Origin: Orbilia blumenaviensis
Taxonomy: Eukaryota; Ascomycota; Orbiliomycetes; Orbiliales; Orbiliaceae
Assembly: GCA_036872755.1 (NCBI GenBank)
Contig: JAVHNS010000006.1
Location: 1,054,001 to 1,118,000, forward strand
Direction: 5' to 3'
Length of the DNA: 64,000 bases
Part shown: positions 21,822-32,245 of the stretch, in pieces
How the letters are laid out: each line of letters begins with the position of its first letter
How positions within the stretch are numbered: position 1 is the stretch's first letter
Notes under the pieces: generated by a model
What the model saw: only the letters and a program-made list of their open reading frames with translations
What the model was told of the DNA's origin: nothing
Database searches by the model: none
Program-made: the position numbers and the translations under genes

Positions 21822-22788
21822 CAATCCAGGAGAAAATATGTACAATAGGCCCGGATATAGAGTTGATCTCTCCGAAATCACCGATACCCAGCATTTTCTC
21901 CCAATTATTCCAAGATTCCACTTCCTCCCTTCGATTGGTTCTTCGATCAGTACTTCACGATCCGACGCCCAATCTAAACTTCATGCTCGTCCCCTGAAAT
22001 TCAACCTGATGATCGTATCCAGGGCGTAAAGAGCTGACCCTAGTACATATTCGAATCGCCCGCGCCCTTTCTATAGGAATCCTTGGTCTTTGGGAATACG
22101 AGTTAATGTTTCGATTTTTGACAGAACAGATGTACATGTAACATAGAATACGAATTCGAATAATGACAAGTCATCAATTCACCAAGAACGCTGGTCAGGA
22201 TGCTGATATATAAGCCAGGCATGTTGTTGAAATGCGCCTAGAAAGGCCGCTCTGATCCAACCAACGTGCTATCCCACCCGCCTACACTCGTTGCCATAGC
22301 GAAGTCCATGATCGAAAATCATGGACATACGTCCCGATTAGAAAGCGACTGGCGACCGACCCGCGCGCTAAAATACTGAAGCTCAGCCCTATCGCAAAAG
22401 GCACCCACAGGGAAGATAATGGGGCTGACTGTTCAGGGCACAGCTGTTTACTATGAGCTAATATGATGAGAATTAGCGCAGTATTGATACTGAGGGTGAG
22501 TTCTATCGAGTTTGTGCAATACCCTTGATTTGGCTCAACCTGCGATGAGCACGATCTATCAAAGCTCGAGATTGAGGTACATAACAACCACGTTTCTACT
22601 CCACGCGACCCACAAGGTCCCACGCTTTTCTATAATATAAAGAGAAATCGGGTTTCATTTCTTAAAATAAACTTACCAGTCGAAGGTTTCAAAGAGAAAA
22701 AAAAACGACTTTGGGATTTTCGAAGTCTTTTTTTAACTATCCGGTATCAAAGCTGCGCGCATATACCGATAAGGTCGGAACATAAAAA
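21822..22788. other. Intergenic stretch
   Basis: No gene supported. A TATAATATAAAG element near 22631 lies about 155 bases before the next start codon and is a plausible TATA region for it. Confidence 0.4.
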
Positions 22789-23703
22789 ATGAAAGCTCGA
22801 TTCTTCGCCGCTGCCCTATTGGCATTTCTATACGCTTCACCGGTACTAGGTGTCGCGTTAGCAAGTCCATACCCTCGCCCACAGGATGAAGAAGTTACAG
22901 TCGACAGCCCGGACGGTGAGGTTGTTGACATCAACGAAGCGCCTCCAGAGGCGAACAGCCAGGATCAACCACCCCAGGATCAGGAAAAACCTGCGGAAAC
23001 CCCACAAGGGGAGGAGAACAAGCCAGCAGGGGAGGAGAATAAGCCGATGGACACGGGTTCTGATAGCCAACCAAAGGATCAGGCAGGGACCGACGGCGAA
23101 GCCACGACACTACCGGAAATCAGCGGCGTAACAACAAATCTAGGTGATAACGGAGAGAGTGCTATCGTGCAAGCACAAAGCCCAGGAGCAGATGCAGAGG
23201 ATACCTCCAAAGCTGTGGCCGAAGGGGCTAATGCTCAGAATAATGTTGGACAATTAGCGAATACCATCGCTGAGGCTGAGGATGTTGTCGCCAAAGGCAC
23301 GGATATCTTCGAGATGATGGTGACTTTCACAGGTCCTCGTGGTAAATTGGAATCCAATATTGGTAAATTGCCTCAGACGAATGGAAGACTTGATAAATTG
23401 AATGTCTGCCAGGACAGTACGATGGCATGGGTAGATAAGGAACGTCGGGAAAACGTTACCCTTTCAATGGGGAAAACGGAGCGACTTGGAACGGACGCTC
23501 TTGCTTTTAGAGATGCAGCCTGCGAGTCAAGAATTGATGTGGGTGATGTCTGGCCAGCAGAGGAAGTGAAGTTCTCAGATGGAGACCGAGTCCCTTTCTA
23601 TTATAAGCTTTTAGGACTCACTGAGGGTCAGCTATTCGGGTTAGAGCCACTTTCCGACGGTACCTACCTCCCTCGCCTGACCCCTGATCCTCCCGCGGAA
23701 TAG
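22789..23703 (+). CDS. Secreted acidic protein with Cys/DxxC core
   Basis: 304 residues, intronless. A signal peptide (about 1-25, ending ALA) is followed by a long acidic, Pro/Gln/Glu-rich disordered region (about 30-140) with a short duplicated GEENKPAGEENKP unit. The C-terminal half is folded and has the only two cysteines, C207 (LNVCQDS) and C245 (AFRDAAC), 38 residues apart. This is nearly the same spacing as in the protein at 20504-20953. The segment after the second cysteine (SRIDVGDVWP) also resembles that protein's IFEDGWP. No known domain. The disordered N-terminal arm may act as a spacer between wall and domain, but this is speculation. Confidence 0.7.
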   Translation: MKARFFAAALLAFLYASPVLGVALASPYPRPQDEEVTVDSPDGEVVDINEAPPEANSQDQPPQDQEKPAETPQGEENKPAGEENKPMDTGSDSQPKDQAGTDGEATTLPEISGVTTNLGDNGESAIVQAQSPGADAEDTSKAVAEGANAQNNVGQLANTIAEAEDVVAKGTDIFEMMVTFTGPRGKLESNIGKLPQTNGRLDKLNVCQDSTMAWVDKERRENVTLSMGKTERLGTDALAFRDAACESRIDVGDVWPAEEVKFSDGDRVPFYYKLLGLTEGQLFGLEPLSDGTYLPRLTPDPPAE

Positions 23704-24238
23704 TTAAAATAACTGGATATTGGCCCTGTTGAACCCCAAACCCAACTAGTTACTATAACACGATATGTAGACAGACATCTTTTTCTCGTTATGGGAGCTA
23801 CTACAGGTCTCTATACGCAGACTCGCTATTTTAATCAATAGTTTATATAGCCGGGATGGATTATCTCGCGATATATCTCTTCTACTCATCCTCACGCTTC
23901 AAAGAACCTATAAGCTTCAGCCATGCGACGCCACGTGGGCTCAGATAAGCATGTAGCAAATCAGAACTCTTCAGTCGTTAAATCGTATATATAAACCGCT
24001 CTATCGGCAGAGTGCATATCAAGTCTATGGATTTATATCTACGCCCTTTCCGTCGAATTCCAGTGCCAAAAACAATCATTTCCAGCTACCATTAACACAC
24101 CTAGCTCCCGTAGCTAATTTTATAGATTCAGTGGTAACGGCTGAGGTCAGCAACAATCGAATCCAAATATACTTCTATACTGATAAAAACCCATATATAC
24201 CGACTTAGGCAACTACCTTGGGAAAGAAAAGAAGAAAG
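23704..24238. other. Promoter-containing spacer
   Basis: No coding region. CCATATATACC at about 24191-24201 is a likely TATA element, about 40 bases before the next ATG. Confidence 0.4.
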
Positions 24239-24937
24239 ATGCGGCAAATAATACTTCTGTCCGTCGTTCTTTGTTGTGTACAGCAGATCCAAGCCATTAT
24301 GAGCTTACACATGGTATGGGGCTGGCACAACGATAGCATCTACTCCGCAACAGAGTTCACAACCACGGTCTCCATTCCCGCCACCGCCCCTATCACCTTA
24401 GAGAACGGAGGAGTAAAGAACTACGCATGCCATTCGAAATATGAAACGGATCTAAACTACGACGAACGGTGCATGACCTATATCCCCGAGCTCTGCAGAG
24501 CCCACCCCGTGTGGGATGAAGTGCTCCTCAACGAACATGCTAATTATATTTGGCTCAAGCAAAAAACCAAATCCAAACGAAGGATGCGAAATGCAGATGG
24601 CATCGAGACTGTAACTTCTTCAGTATGGTCTCCAGACTATCTTTACATTTTTGAATTCTTCAAAGACGAAAACTGTACAGACCCAAGCATTGATGCACTG
24701 GGCGGGCCTGTGAAGTTTCTGATGGATCCGGGAAGTTTCAGTAACCCCAATATCGTAAGAGTGGCGACATATCTATTAGATGCGAAATTGCCAGTTATGG
24801 GGTATTGGAAAGGTTCAAGGCGGCACAAGCTGGAAACCCCGGAAATGGAGGAATTCGAACATAAGCACCACAGTGGAGACCAACCGACTTGCGAGGATCC
24901 AGCACATTGCACTCCGGCTCCTCGATATATTAAATAA
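24239..24937 (+). CDS. Secreted Cys-containing protein with DxxC core
   Basis: Starting at the ATG at 24239, since the open frame upstream of it has no ATG, the protein has 232 residues. The signal peptide spans about 1-19 (IILLSVVLCCVQQIQA). Mature cysteines include C78 (DERCMTY) and C146 (FFKDENC), plus extra cysteines that may form further bridges. The stretch LYIFEFFKDENC matches the hydrophobic-x-D-x-x-C motif of its neighbours at 20504, 22789 and 25418. A basic patch (KSKRRMR, about residue 112) could be processed or lie on the surface. The C-terminal tail is His/Pro-rich. Intronless, function unknown. Confidence 0.7.
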   Translation: MRQIILLSVVLCCVQQIQAIMSLHMVWGWHNDSIYSATEFTTTVSIPATAPITLENGGVKNYACHSKYETDLNYDERCMTYIPELCRAHPVWDEVLLNEHANYIWLKQKTKSKRRMRNADGIETVTSSVWSPDYLYIFEFFKDENCTDPSIDALGGPVKFLMDPGSFSNPNIVRVATYLLDAKLPVMGYWKGSRRHKLETPEMEEFEHKHHSGDQPTCEDPAHCTPAPRYIK

Positions 24938-25417
24938 TGATTTCATCCTATGAACTATTTCACTACTACTTATACAAATACCTAACTTTCATTCAATTAA
25001 GGGGAACACACTCATATTACCTCGCGAGGTGCCGCCGGCATTTCGAGCCCTTTTTTATCATTTTCCATACAACTCTTTTGTACCCTTAGCATTTATTTAC
25101 CTCTAATGTATTTTCAAGCTACCTCAAACAAAGCTCATAGCGGCGTTTAAATGCGAATCTTAGTCCTCGTTTCTTCCCCTTGTACATAAGGCCGGCCTCG
25201 TGGTTTTTCTTTGTTTCCACTCGTGGGAAAACCTCGTGTATCGTACGTACCCCAGGATACCAATATAAACCTCAAAGAGGGAAGGTTATCTTGATACAGT
25301 TCTCTTTTAATTGTCCCCTTTTTACTACCGCCCTTACGGATTCGTTGACGGCAAATATATACGAGCCTGAGTACGGTGAGAAGTCAAAATCTTGAAGGAA
25401 AAAAAAACTGGCCAGCC
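24938..25417. other. Spacer between two co-directional secreted-protein genes
   Basis: AT-rich 3' flank and promoter; nothing recognisable beyond a CAAATATATACG TATA-like sequence near 25351. Confidence 0.4.
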
Positions 25418-26170
25418 ATGATTTCAAGCAGTATTTTAAGAATATGTCTCCTTCTCCTCGTCGGGGCATGGTTTCCACTTAGCGTAGTAGCTATACCATC
25501 TCCAGATGCAGATCCGGTGCCGGGTTTCTGGGGCTGGCTCTCAGGAGAAAAGGATAAGCCGAAAGTCGCACCGTCAAATCCGCCTCCAGCGGCGGCAGCT
25601 GCACCAGCTGCGCCTGCGGCCCCTCCAGCTCCGACATATCAGATCCAAGATATAGTGCCTGTAACAGCAAGGCCTCCAAGTGCAGCAGATGACACCGTCT
25701 ACCCGAACATGATGTCCGCCAGAAAGTCAGACTCACCCATGATCACTGGCTTAATCGAGTATTTCAGCGACGAATTCCGAAAAGCGAGTATTTCAATTCA
25801 TTTTAAGGTCGAAGATTTGAACAGATGCGTTCAGTGGGTAGCCAAGGCCAGAAACTCAGCCACTGAAAAGGACATCCTTTTCGATACTGGTAGCAACCGG
25901 CTGATGTGGGCTACGAAATTCTCGTTCGATAACCAGCCTTCAACCTATGACGAACGTGGCCACTCCTGGGGAAGAACAATTATCTTCTTTAGCGATAGAT
26001 ACTGTAGAACTATAATCGGAGTTCAGCAAATGGACGCCTCCGGCGTTTTGGAGAGAATTGCTGCGCTTAGCATGCAACAAGCGGATATTAGAGGAGACCA
26101 AGGCAGAGCTAGCATCTACTTACAGACTCTCAGGCTGCCTCCTCTTTTCTACACCATGATCTTAGGTTAA
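25418..26170 (+). CDS. Secreted protein with Pro/Ala linker and Cys/DxxC core
   Basis: The ATG at 25418 gives 250 residues. Upstream in-frame codons lack an ATG. The signal peptide covers about 1-25 (ending VVA). A low-complexity Pro/Ala linker (about 50-75) leads to a folded domain. The only mature cysteines are C137 (LNRCVQW) and C196 (FFSDRYC), 59 residues apart. The second carries the same hydrophobic-x-D-x-x-C signature as three neighbours. Intronless. The arrangement (signal, flexible linker, one-disulfide domain) is like the protein at 22789. Function unknown. Confidence 0.7.
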   Translation: MISSSILRICLLLLVGAWFPLSVVAIPSPDADPVPGFWGWLSGEKDKPKVAPSNPPPAAAAAPAAPAAPPAPTYQIQDIVPVTARPPSAADDTVYPNMMSARKSDSPMITGLIEYFSDEFRKASISIHFKVEDLNRCVQWVAKARNSATEKDILFDTGSNRLMWATKFSFDNQPSTYDERGHSWGRTIIFFSDRYCRTIIGVQQMDASGVLERIAALSMQQADIRGDQGRASIYLQTLRLPPLFYTMILG

Positions 26171-27444
26171 TACTTGGCCGGAAGAATTAAGACGTCTTAA
26201 TATACCTAGGTTCCACAGGTAGACTCATGATCTTTATTCTCGATAATCTCAACAATATATGCCCATGCTCAAGTCTTCGCAGCTGTTAGCTCCTGTCCAC
26301 ATCACATGTAACGACCCATCAATGGGAAAATTAGACAAAGTACGATTTCATGTGTCCTAGCTCATTTTAATAATGCCTTGCTCCTTTTCCTGCATATTCT
26401 AATTCAGAGAAATTAGGATTTAAGGGCCAGTTGCCATGTCAGGGTAGAGCGTAACGTAGGTTCTGAAAATGCAACATCTCCGGTCGTAAGTCGCACAAAG
26501 GAACACGCTTTAATCACGGCGTGCACGGCCATCGCGAGCAACGTCGCACGCGGGCTGCGTTCCCGAGGTAGTACATAATTATTAAATTAAGATTAGTTTA
26601 CATATATCTAGGTTCCTCAGATCTTCCACGAATCTACAGATTGGGAAAGTATGATATATCATGATATACTACTCAAAGTAGTTTCCGCTAGGCCCGAGCA
26701 TATAGCAAAGGTGTAAAAGATGGGAAATATGCGCAATATCAAAAATTTAAAAAGATATCAAGGATAGCTATATTTCATGCATGAAATCGAGCCTTGATGC
26801 TACCGCGGTGGAACATTTCGTGTGCAAAGAATATATGTATCTATCCGAATCGATACATCCGCGTCCCGGTTTCAGTTGAAGAACGGCACGGACAACTACC
26901 AAATGCGAGTATTAAGAATCATTCATAACCAGGCTTGGGGGCTCGTACAATTCAATGATCTGCACCATGAATATCAGAATCGAGTTATCAGAGAGGCGGG
27001 GCAAGCTGTGACGGCACGCAAGCGCAAGCCGGCTTCCGCACCCTATAGCCCTTCTGTAACTCGAAACATACCACTAGCCACTTAATACACATGTACGAGA
27101 AATTATAGTACGTAGATCGTTTTCTTTTCTTTCTTGCTCTCAACCACTTGAGTTGGCACGTTTCCGCCGATGCCACGACAACCTAGATCTTCATAGGGTT
27201 CATATGATAGGTCGACTTGACTTGCGATCGGACTCCTAAGTTCACTTACAGAGCCAACAGTATATAAAGTCTACATCCGCGATCTGCCCCAAAGAATACC
27301 TGACTAATAACCCCCCAGGTCAGCTGTAGATCTTGAAAACATATATATCGCCTACGAGCGCGCGAGTGGCCGTCAATATATATTCTATTTTATATACGCA
27401 TCTCAGTAGCTATAGGAGATCCTAAAGGCACATAACTAACTAAG
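26171..27444. other. 1.3 kb spacer with a perfect palindrome and TATA element
   Basis: No gene is supported. A 16-base perfect palindrome (ATTTCATGCATGAAAT) lies at 26772-26787. A TATATAAAG element at 27261-27269 is a likely TATA region for the next gene. Confidence 0.45.
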
Positions 27445-29160
27445 ATGAAGTCTCTTCTCTGCATACTCCTGTGGCTTGGAACCGCTTTGGCGTATACTTG
27501 CCGTCCAGCATGCTCAACATGCGCATATGTTGCCGAAACGAAGGCAGCAAGCTGTATTAACGGGTTTAGTAAGATACCCCTCCAACTCGTCTATAGTATA
27601 TTTGAAGAAGGATCATTTCTAATAGCAATTTGCCTTTCAGAATATGCTGGAATCCCACGAGGCCACTGCACCGTAACTACAATCCTCGGTGCAACTACTG
27701 TTTCAGTAACCGAGACTGCAGTAGTGACCACATTCGTGACTCCAACCGTCACCTTTTTACAAACTCGTACCTATAGCAATACATCTATTGCAACGATTAC
27801 TGAGGAGCCGACGGAGACCGATACTTCATACACTTTTGAGATCACTACCTTCACCTCCACTGTTCCTACCATCACGGTGTATGTGTCATACTTTTCAATT
27901 CCGTCGCCATACTTATATACATTAGATGATGTTGTACTAAAATGATTTGACCTTTGGGATATCAATAGAACCGACCCCGCAATAACCGTTACCGCTACAG
28001 GAAGAAAGCATCGAAAGAGGTTACAAGATCGAGACTACCCAAGACGACCAGGCTACCCCCTTCTTGATCCTGACTGCTGTAAGTATCTTAATATCCTATA
28101 TACAACAAATTCTATACAAAAGTAAATTCACTAACTATAAATAATCTAAATTAGCTTGCTTCTTGACGAGTACATGCACTGTTACTATTACTCCGGAACC
28201 AGGGGCTACAGTCACTGAATCGGAAACTACTACGACCACTGAGTACAGCACTATTACTTTTAACTCTACTGTTTCTACAACTATCGTAGCTACGACGAGC
28301 ACGGCGACGGCGACTGGGAGTAAGCAGCATCCTGTTCCTACCTACCATGCCCAGATATCTAGATATGCTAATCAGTATCACGCGATAGACGCAACAGTGA
28401 CCTTCCTTACCACAGAGGTAATCACTGGGACAGACATTTCCACCGTCGGTCTTACCACTGTAACTGTTCAATCCAGTAAGCCAAATGCCCCCAAAAAAAA
28501 CTGCGTTGAGAGGTATGGTAAACTCACCATTGTTTTACAGCCGTAACCGCACCTGCTGTCCAGCTTTCTTCTCCAACCGCAATCTTTGGAGATGTCGTTA
28601 ACGGCAGCCCCGGGAATTATGATGACGTCTGGTCACCACTCGCTCTCCCTTTCCCCATCGAGCTGTATAATGTCTCATCCGCAAATATCTACGTCTCAGT
28701 CAATGGCTTTATTTCTCTTGATGAACAGCCGGGAACATCCTTCCTAAATAGTCAGCTCCCTGTCGCCGAAGAGGTCTCCGGCGCAAACAGGCTTCCAAAC
28801 ACATCCGCCCTCGCCCTTTGGGACGATTTATATATATACGCTGGTACGCAGCAAGGCATCTATTACCAGATCGATGGCCGAGTACCGGGGAGCAGAGTTC
28901 TATCAATCGAATTCTACACCAGTGCTTACCGACGGAATTCCGAGTTCTTCCATTTCCTGATGAGGTATGAAGAAGCGAGGCCGAATAGGATTACTTTTAG
29001 ATATTTCCAGGTTTCTGGAGGCGGTGTCTCTGCTACTGTCGGGGCGCAGAGTAGGTCGCAGAACTTGTGGGCTCAGTGGAGCTTTGATCAGGCGGATGCC
29101 ATTCGTGCTGGACAGAGCTTGTTGGTTGATACTGTTGCAAATAGTATTAGTCTCGTTTGA
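27445..29160 (+). CDS. Multi-exon secreted adhesin-like protein with a C-terminal beta-sandwich-type domain
   Basis: Five exons (27445-27568, 27641-27878, 27969-28078, 28155-28475, 28541-29160) join in phase to 470 residues. The first intron is 72 bases and leaves the frame open. A signal peptide (1-16) is followed by a small Cys cluster (C19, C23, C26, C37). Thr-rich TVT repeats come next, then a basic segment (RKHRKR, about residue 133) that may be a processing site. A second Thr-rich stalk leads to a folded C-terminal domain (about 265-470) with LALPFPIELY, YVSVNGFISL, LALWDDLYIYAGTQQGIYY and LSIEFYTSAYRR. The VNG...WDD pattern is faintly like NIDO-type domains; this is inference. It lies at the right edge of the secretome island. 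Confidence 0.75.
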
Positions 29161-29961
29161 TCTACAAAAGCAGAAGTATGGATGGGCTTGGGAAAAATTA
29201 AGTTAACCTTCATGGCGGATTATGTTACTCTGGACTAATATTATGTATTATCGGTATGATATGAATGAAGACTTGAGGGACCAGAAATTTACATCACTTT
29301 GGTATGATCACAGGCTTATATACATAGCCATGAACCTACTTTCCTCAATCCATAGCCGACTTGAGGATCTGATACCACCCCGCTTCTGAACCTAAAGCGA
29401 TCACTAAAGGTTCCTAATTGAATTCCTGACCCGTTCCTGATCCGATATCATTCCTGCATGATCATATGAAGTAAGGTATTCGCTAATTCGGTTCCTGATC
29501 AATGTTGCAAGCTCCTAGCTGGATTCCTAATTGTGGTCCTAAATCACCTTGGCTAAATTAATATAAGTATATGTAATGCATTGTGACGGATTGTATTCCT
29601 AAATGGCGTCCCCATGCAGATTGCTACAAAGAATCCCAGTCGGCAATCATGATCCTTGCATATTCCTTGCATTGGAGTCCTAATCCAGTCCTGAATGTCA
29701 CCCCGATTTGTTGGGGGGTTTTGTTGTCCGTTGTCTTGGCACCGGCCGGCATGCCTCGGTCCAACCCCAAAAAGAGGTGCATCCACAAGCTCGACTTGGC
29801 TACCGAGTTACTCAGCCAGTTACAAAGTATCGAGCAGACGACATTCAGGGAGAACAGCCTCTTTCTGCCCTGTACCACCAGCCCTCCTGTCCTCGTCACC
29901 ATCACCGTCCTCCTCTGCATCGATACCTCGAACCTCGAAATCCGGCCAATTGGATCTCACA
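29161..29961. other. Spacer and leader upstream of the enoyl reductase gene
   Basis: No coding sequence on a proper ATG. It holds the TCCTRA cluster listed separately and a pyrimidine-rich leader. Confidence 0.45.
29410..29698 (+). promoter_or_regulatory. Cluster of TTCCTRAT-like elements
   Basis: About twelve variants of RTCCTRA (GTTCCTAAT, ATTCCTGAC, GTTCCTGAT, ATTCCTAAT, GTCCTAAAT, ATTCCTAAA, GTCCTAAT, GTCCTGAAT and others) occur within 290 bases, all on the same strand, upstream of the Tsc13 gene. They could be binding sites or a degenerate tandem repeat. Confidence 0.45.
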
Positions 29962-31038
29962 ATGGGCGCCGAAAAGATCACATTGCGCCTGACCCCGCGA
30001 GGTATGGCTTTTTCTGCATGTCTATTCCAGCCACGTTCCAAGTTTTCGCGTTACAAAGCGAAAAAAATAAATAAAAACTACCGGCATATGTGGACCTGCG
30101 GTTGTTGACACTTTCCATGAAAATGATTGATAGGCAAACCGCTCCCAAAGCTCCCTGCCGAGCTCCCAATCAGCTCGGATGCTTCCGTAGATGCATTATA
30201 CGATGCCGTAGCCAAGTTGACGGGGTTCTCCCGTCACCGCCTTCGGATCACTAAGTCCGATAGCAGCCACTTGAAGCCTTCCCCCACCGTCACGCTCGAA
30301 GACTCCCATCTATACGACGAATCCTCGGTGTTTATCAAAGATCTTGGCCTCCAGATTGATTGGCAAACCGTTTTCCTTATCGAATACCTCGGACCCTTGA
30401 TAATTCACCCATTGTTCATACTATTCCGTAACCAGATCTATGGTTTCACCCCTCCATTCCTCCAATGGGCCGGCCCGCCGTCCTCCACCCCCGCCACGAC
30501 CACCCAGTTGACACTCTGCGCCATGGTGATCCTTCACTACATCAAACGCGAACTGGAAACCCTTTTCATTCACCGCTTCTCAGCCGCTACAATGCCACTT
30601 AGCAGCCTTGTCCGTAATACAGCCTATTATTGGACCATGGGTGGCCTCTACCTCGGATACTTTATCTATGCACCCTCAACAACTGAAGCAGCACCCCTAA
30701 CCTTCTACGCCGGTATACTGATCTGGATATTTGCGGAATTATCGAACTTCAAGACCCACATGACGCTTCGGAATCTCAGACGGCCTGGGAGCACGGATCG
30801 GGGTATTCCGACTGGGTATGGGTTTAACCTGGTGACTTGTCCGAATTATATGTTTGAGGTGTTAGGTTGGTTTGCGTTTGCCATGATCACCGGGTGGAAG
30901 ATTCCTGCGTTGGTATTTTGGGGAAGTGGATTGTTTATTCAGACCAAGTGGGCGGGGCAAAAGGAGAGGAGATACAGGAAGGAGTTTGGGGATAAATATA
31001 AGAAGAAGAGGACCGTTATTATACCCTTCGTGCTATAA
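29962..31038 (+). CDS. TSC13: Very-long-chain enoyl-CoA reductase (Tsc13/TECR family)
   Basis: Two exons (29962-30001 and 30134-31038) give 314 residues, the usual Tsc13 size. The N-terminal third is a ubiquitin-like region (GKPLPKLPAELPISSDASVD ... LYDESSVFIKDLG). It is followed by a multi-pass membrane region and the C-terminal steroid 5-alpha-reductase-type domain. That domain contains IPTGYGFNLVTCPNYMFEVLGW, with the catalytic-type tyrosine near residue 252, and ends with a basic KKKRTVIIPFVL tail. It catalyses the last, NADPH-dependent step of each fatty-acid elongation cycle in the ER membrane, supplying very-long-chain acyl groups for sphingolipids. It converges on the HD-domain gene, 260 bases away. 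Confidence 0.93.
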
Positions 31039-31299
31039 AGTAACAATGAGACGGAATTAGGAATAGGTGGGTACCTAAAAGGTGTTAGGAATTTAGGAAT
31101 AGGGCAAGAGAAGGGTTTAGGATACAGCCGGGACGAAGGAGTACCGAGAAAAGGCGGAAAGGTTGAATTAGGAGCCTTTGGAGGGATAGCTGGCTTAGAG
31201 AGCATTGTTTGTGATAATGTAATCTTTTTTTCATGTGTAACTATTTCCTAATTATTGACTCTATTATACACCCAACACGGTTTTCGATCATAACCTCCT

Positions 31300-32245
31300 T
31301 CATGATTTAATAACAGACTCCCAGAACTTGTTTCTTTCGTCCATCAGCTCTTTATTCCATTGCTTTACATAGTCAGTTCGTAGCCTCTTCTCAGCTCTCA
31401 TAAACCGTTCCAAGTTCTTTTCGCCGGCTGTGTTCTTTTCGTATTCGAATGCTTGCAGGATCATCTTTTTCAAACCGTTAGTTACGCTCATAAATTTGGG
31501 GGGCTAAGATGGGATCAGTACGTCATAAACATCGATATCCTTCACAAACACCGCCTCTGGCGTCGTTCCAGCTTCGTATTCCTCGAATAGTTCAATCAAC
31601 TCCTTTGCAACCGTCTCGCTGACGGTTTTCAACAACTTGGACGAGAAGTATTCGATCGTTGTGCTTTCCCTGCGATATTTCTCCTCTGTCGTACTCGTTA
31701 ATGGTATGTCAAAACATGTATGCGTAAATGAGTAGCTTAGGAAGCTTGTATCCAACAACATAGGATATAAATACCTTTGGAAATGTTATCCATTGGCGTG
31801 AAGTCGCCCACCACACTTTCGGCGATATCATGCACCAACGCCATTTTTATGCATTTATTACGGTCGAGGGACTGGTCCGGACAAAGCATGGCGAGAATGG
31901 CCATGCGGTACATGTGTGATGCAATCGTCTCTTTTTATTTTTAAAAATAGACAATATAATGACCATATCATAGTATATTAGCTTTCCTTTTTTTTTTCTC
32001 TTCCCATTTGTTGTTTTTTTTGTATGTGTGTTTAGGTGGGTGGTGATATTTTAGGTCTTACCCGGCTTCTCGACGCCATCAACGACCCACCCCGTTCGAG
32101 GGATGTGTTTGAGACGATCGATGATATGTAAGAAGGCCAGCGGAGTGGTTGATGCTGTGGTTGGGAGGGGTAGGGGATTGAGGGTGACCAGGTCCTCCAG
32201 GGCTGATTCAACGGTCCATGTTGCTGTATTAACTATGTTAGCCAT
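31300..32245 (-). CDS. HD-domain phosphohydrolase, HDDC2 / YfbR-like 5'-deoxynucleotidase family
   Basis: Four exons (32245-32062, 31930-31775, 31685-31522, 31464-31300) give 222 residues, the family length. The metal-binding set is present: H67 (ASHMYRM), H95-D96 (LVHDIAE) and an aspartate in FVKDIDVYD (about 163-165). The EEKYRRES and EEYEAGTTPEAVFVKD segments are characteristic, as is the C-terminal helix KELMDERNKFW. The family hydrolyses deoxynucleoside 5'-monophosphates (yeast Ygk1/YBR242W, human HDDC2). The last intron uses a GTACTG donor and a perfect ACTAAC branch point. That choice aligns residues 165-180 with the family without gaps. Confidence 0.9.

Noticed and set aside
24218..24238. 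Upstream extension of the secreted protein at 24239
   Set aside because: The extension has no ATG and would put charged residues before the signal peptide.
25376..25417. Upstream extension of the secreted protein at 25418
   Set aside because: No ATG in the extension; the ATG at 25418 directly opens a signal peptide.
29583..30108. Open frames upstream of and overlapping the first exon of the Tsc13 gene
   Set aside because: They start on non-ATG codons or conflict with the well-supported first exon; no motif is seen.
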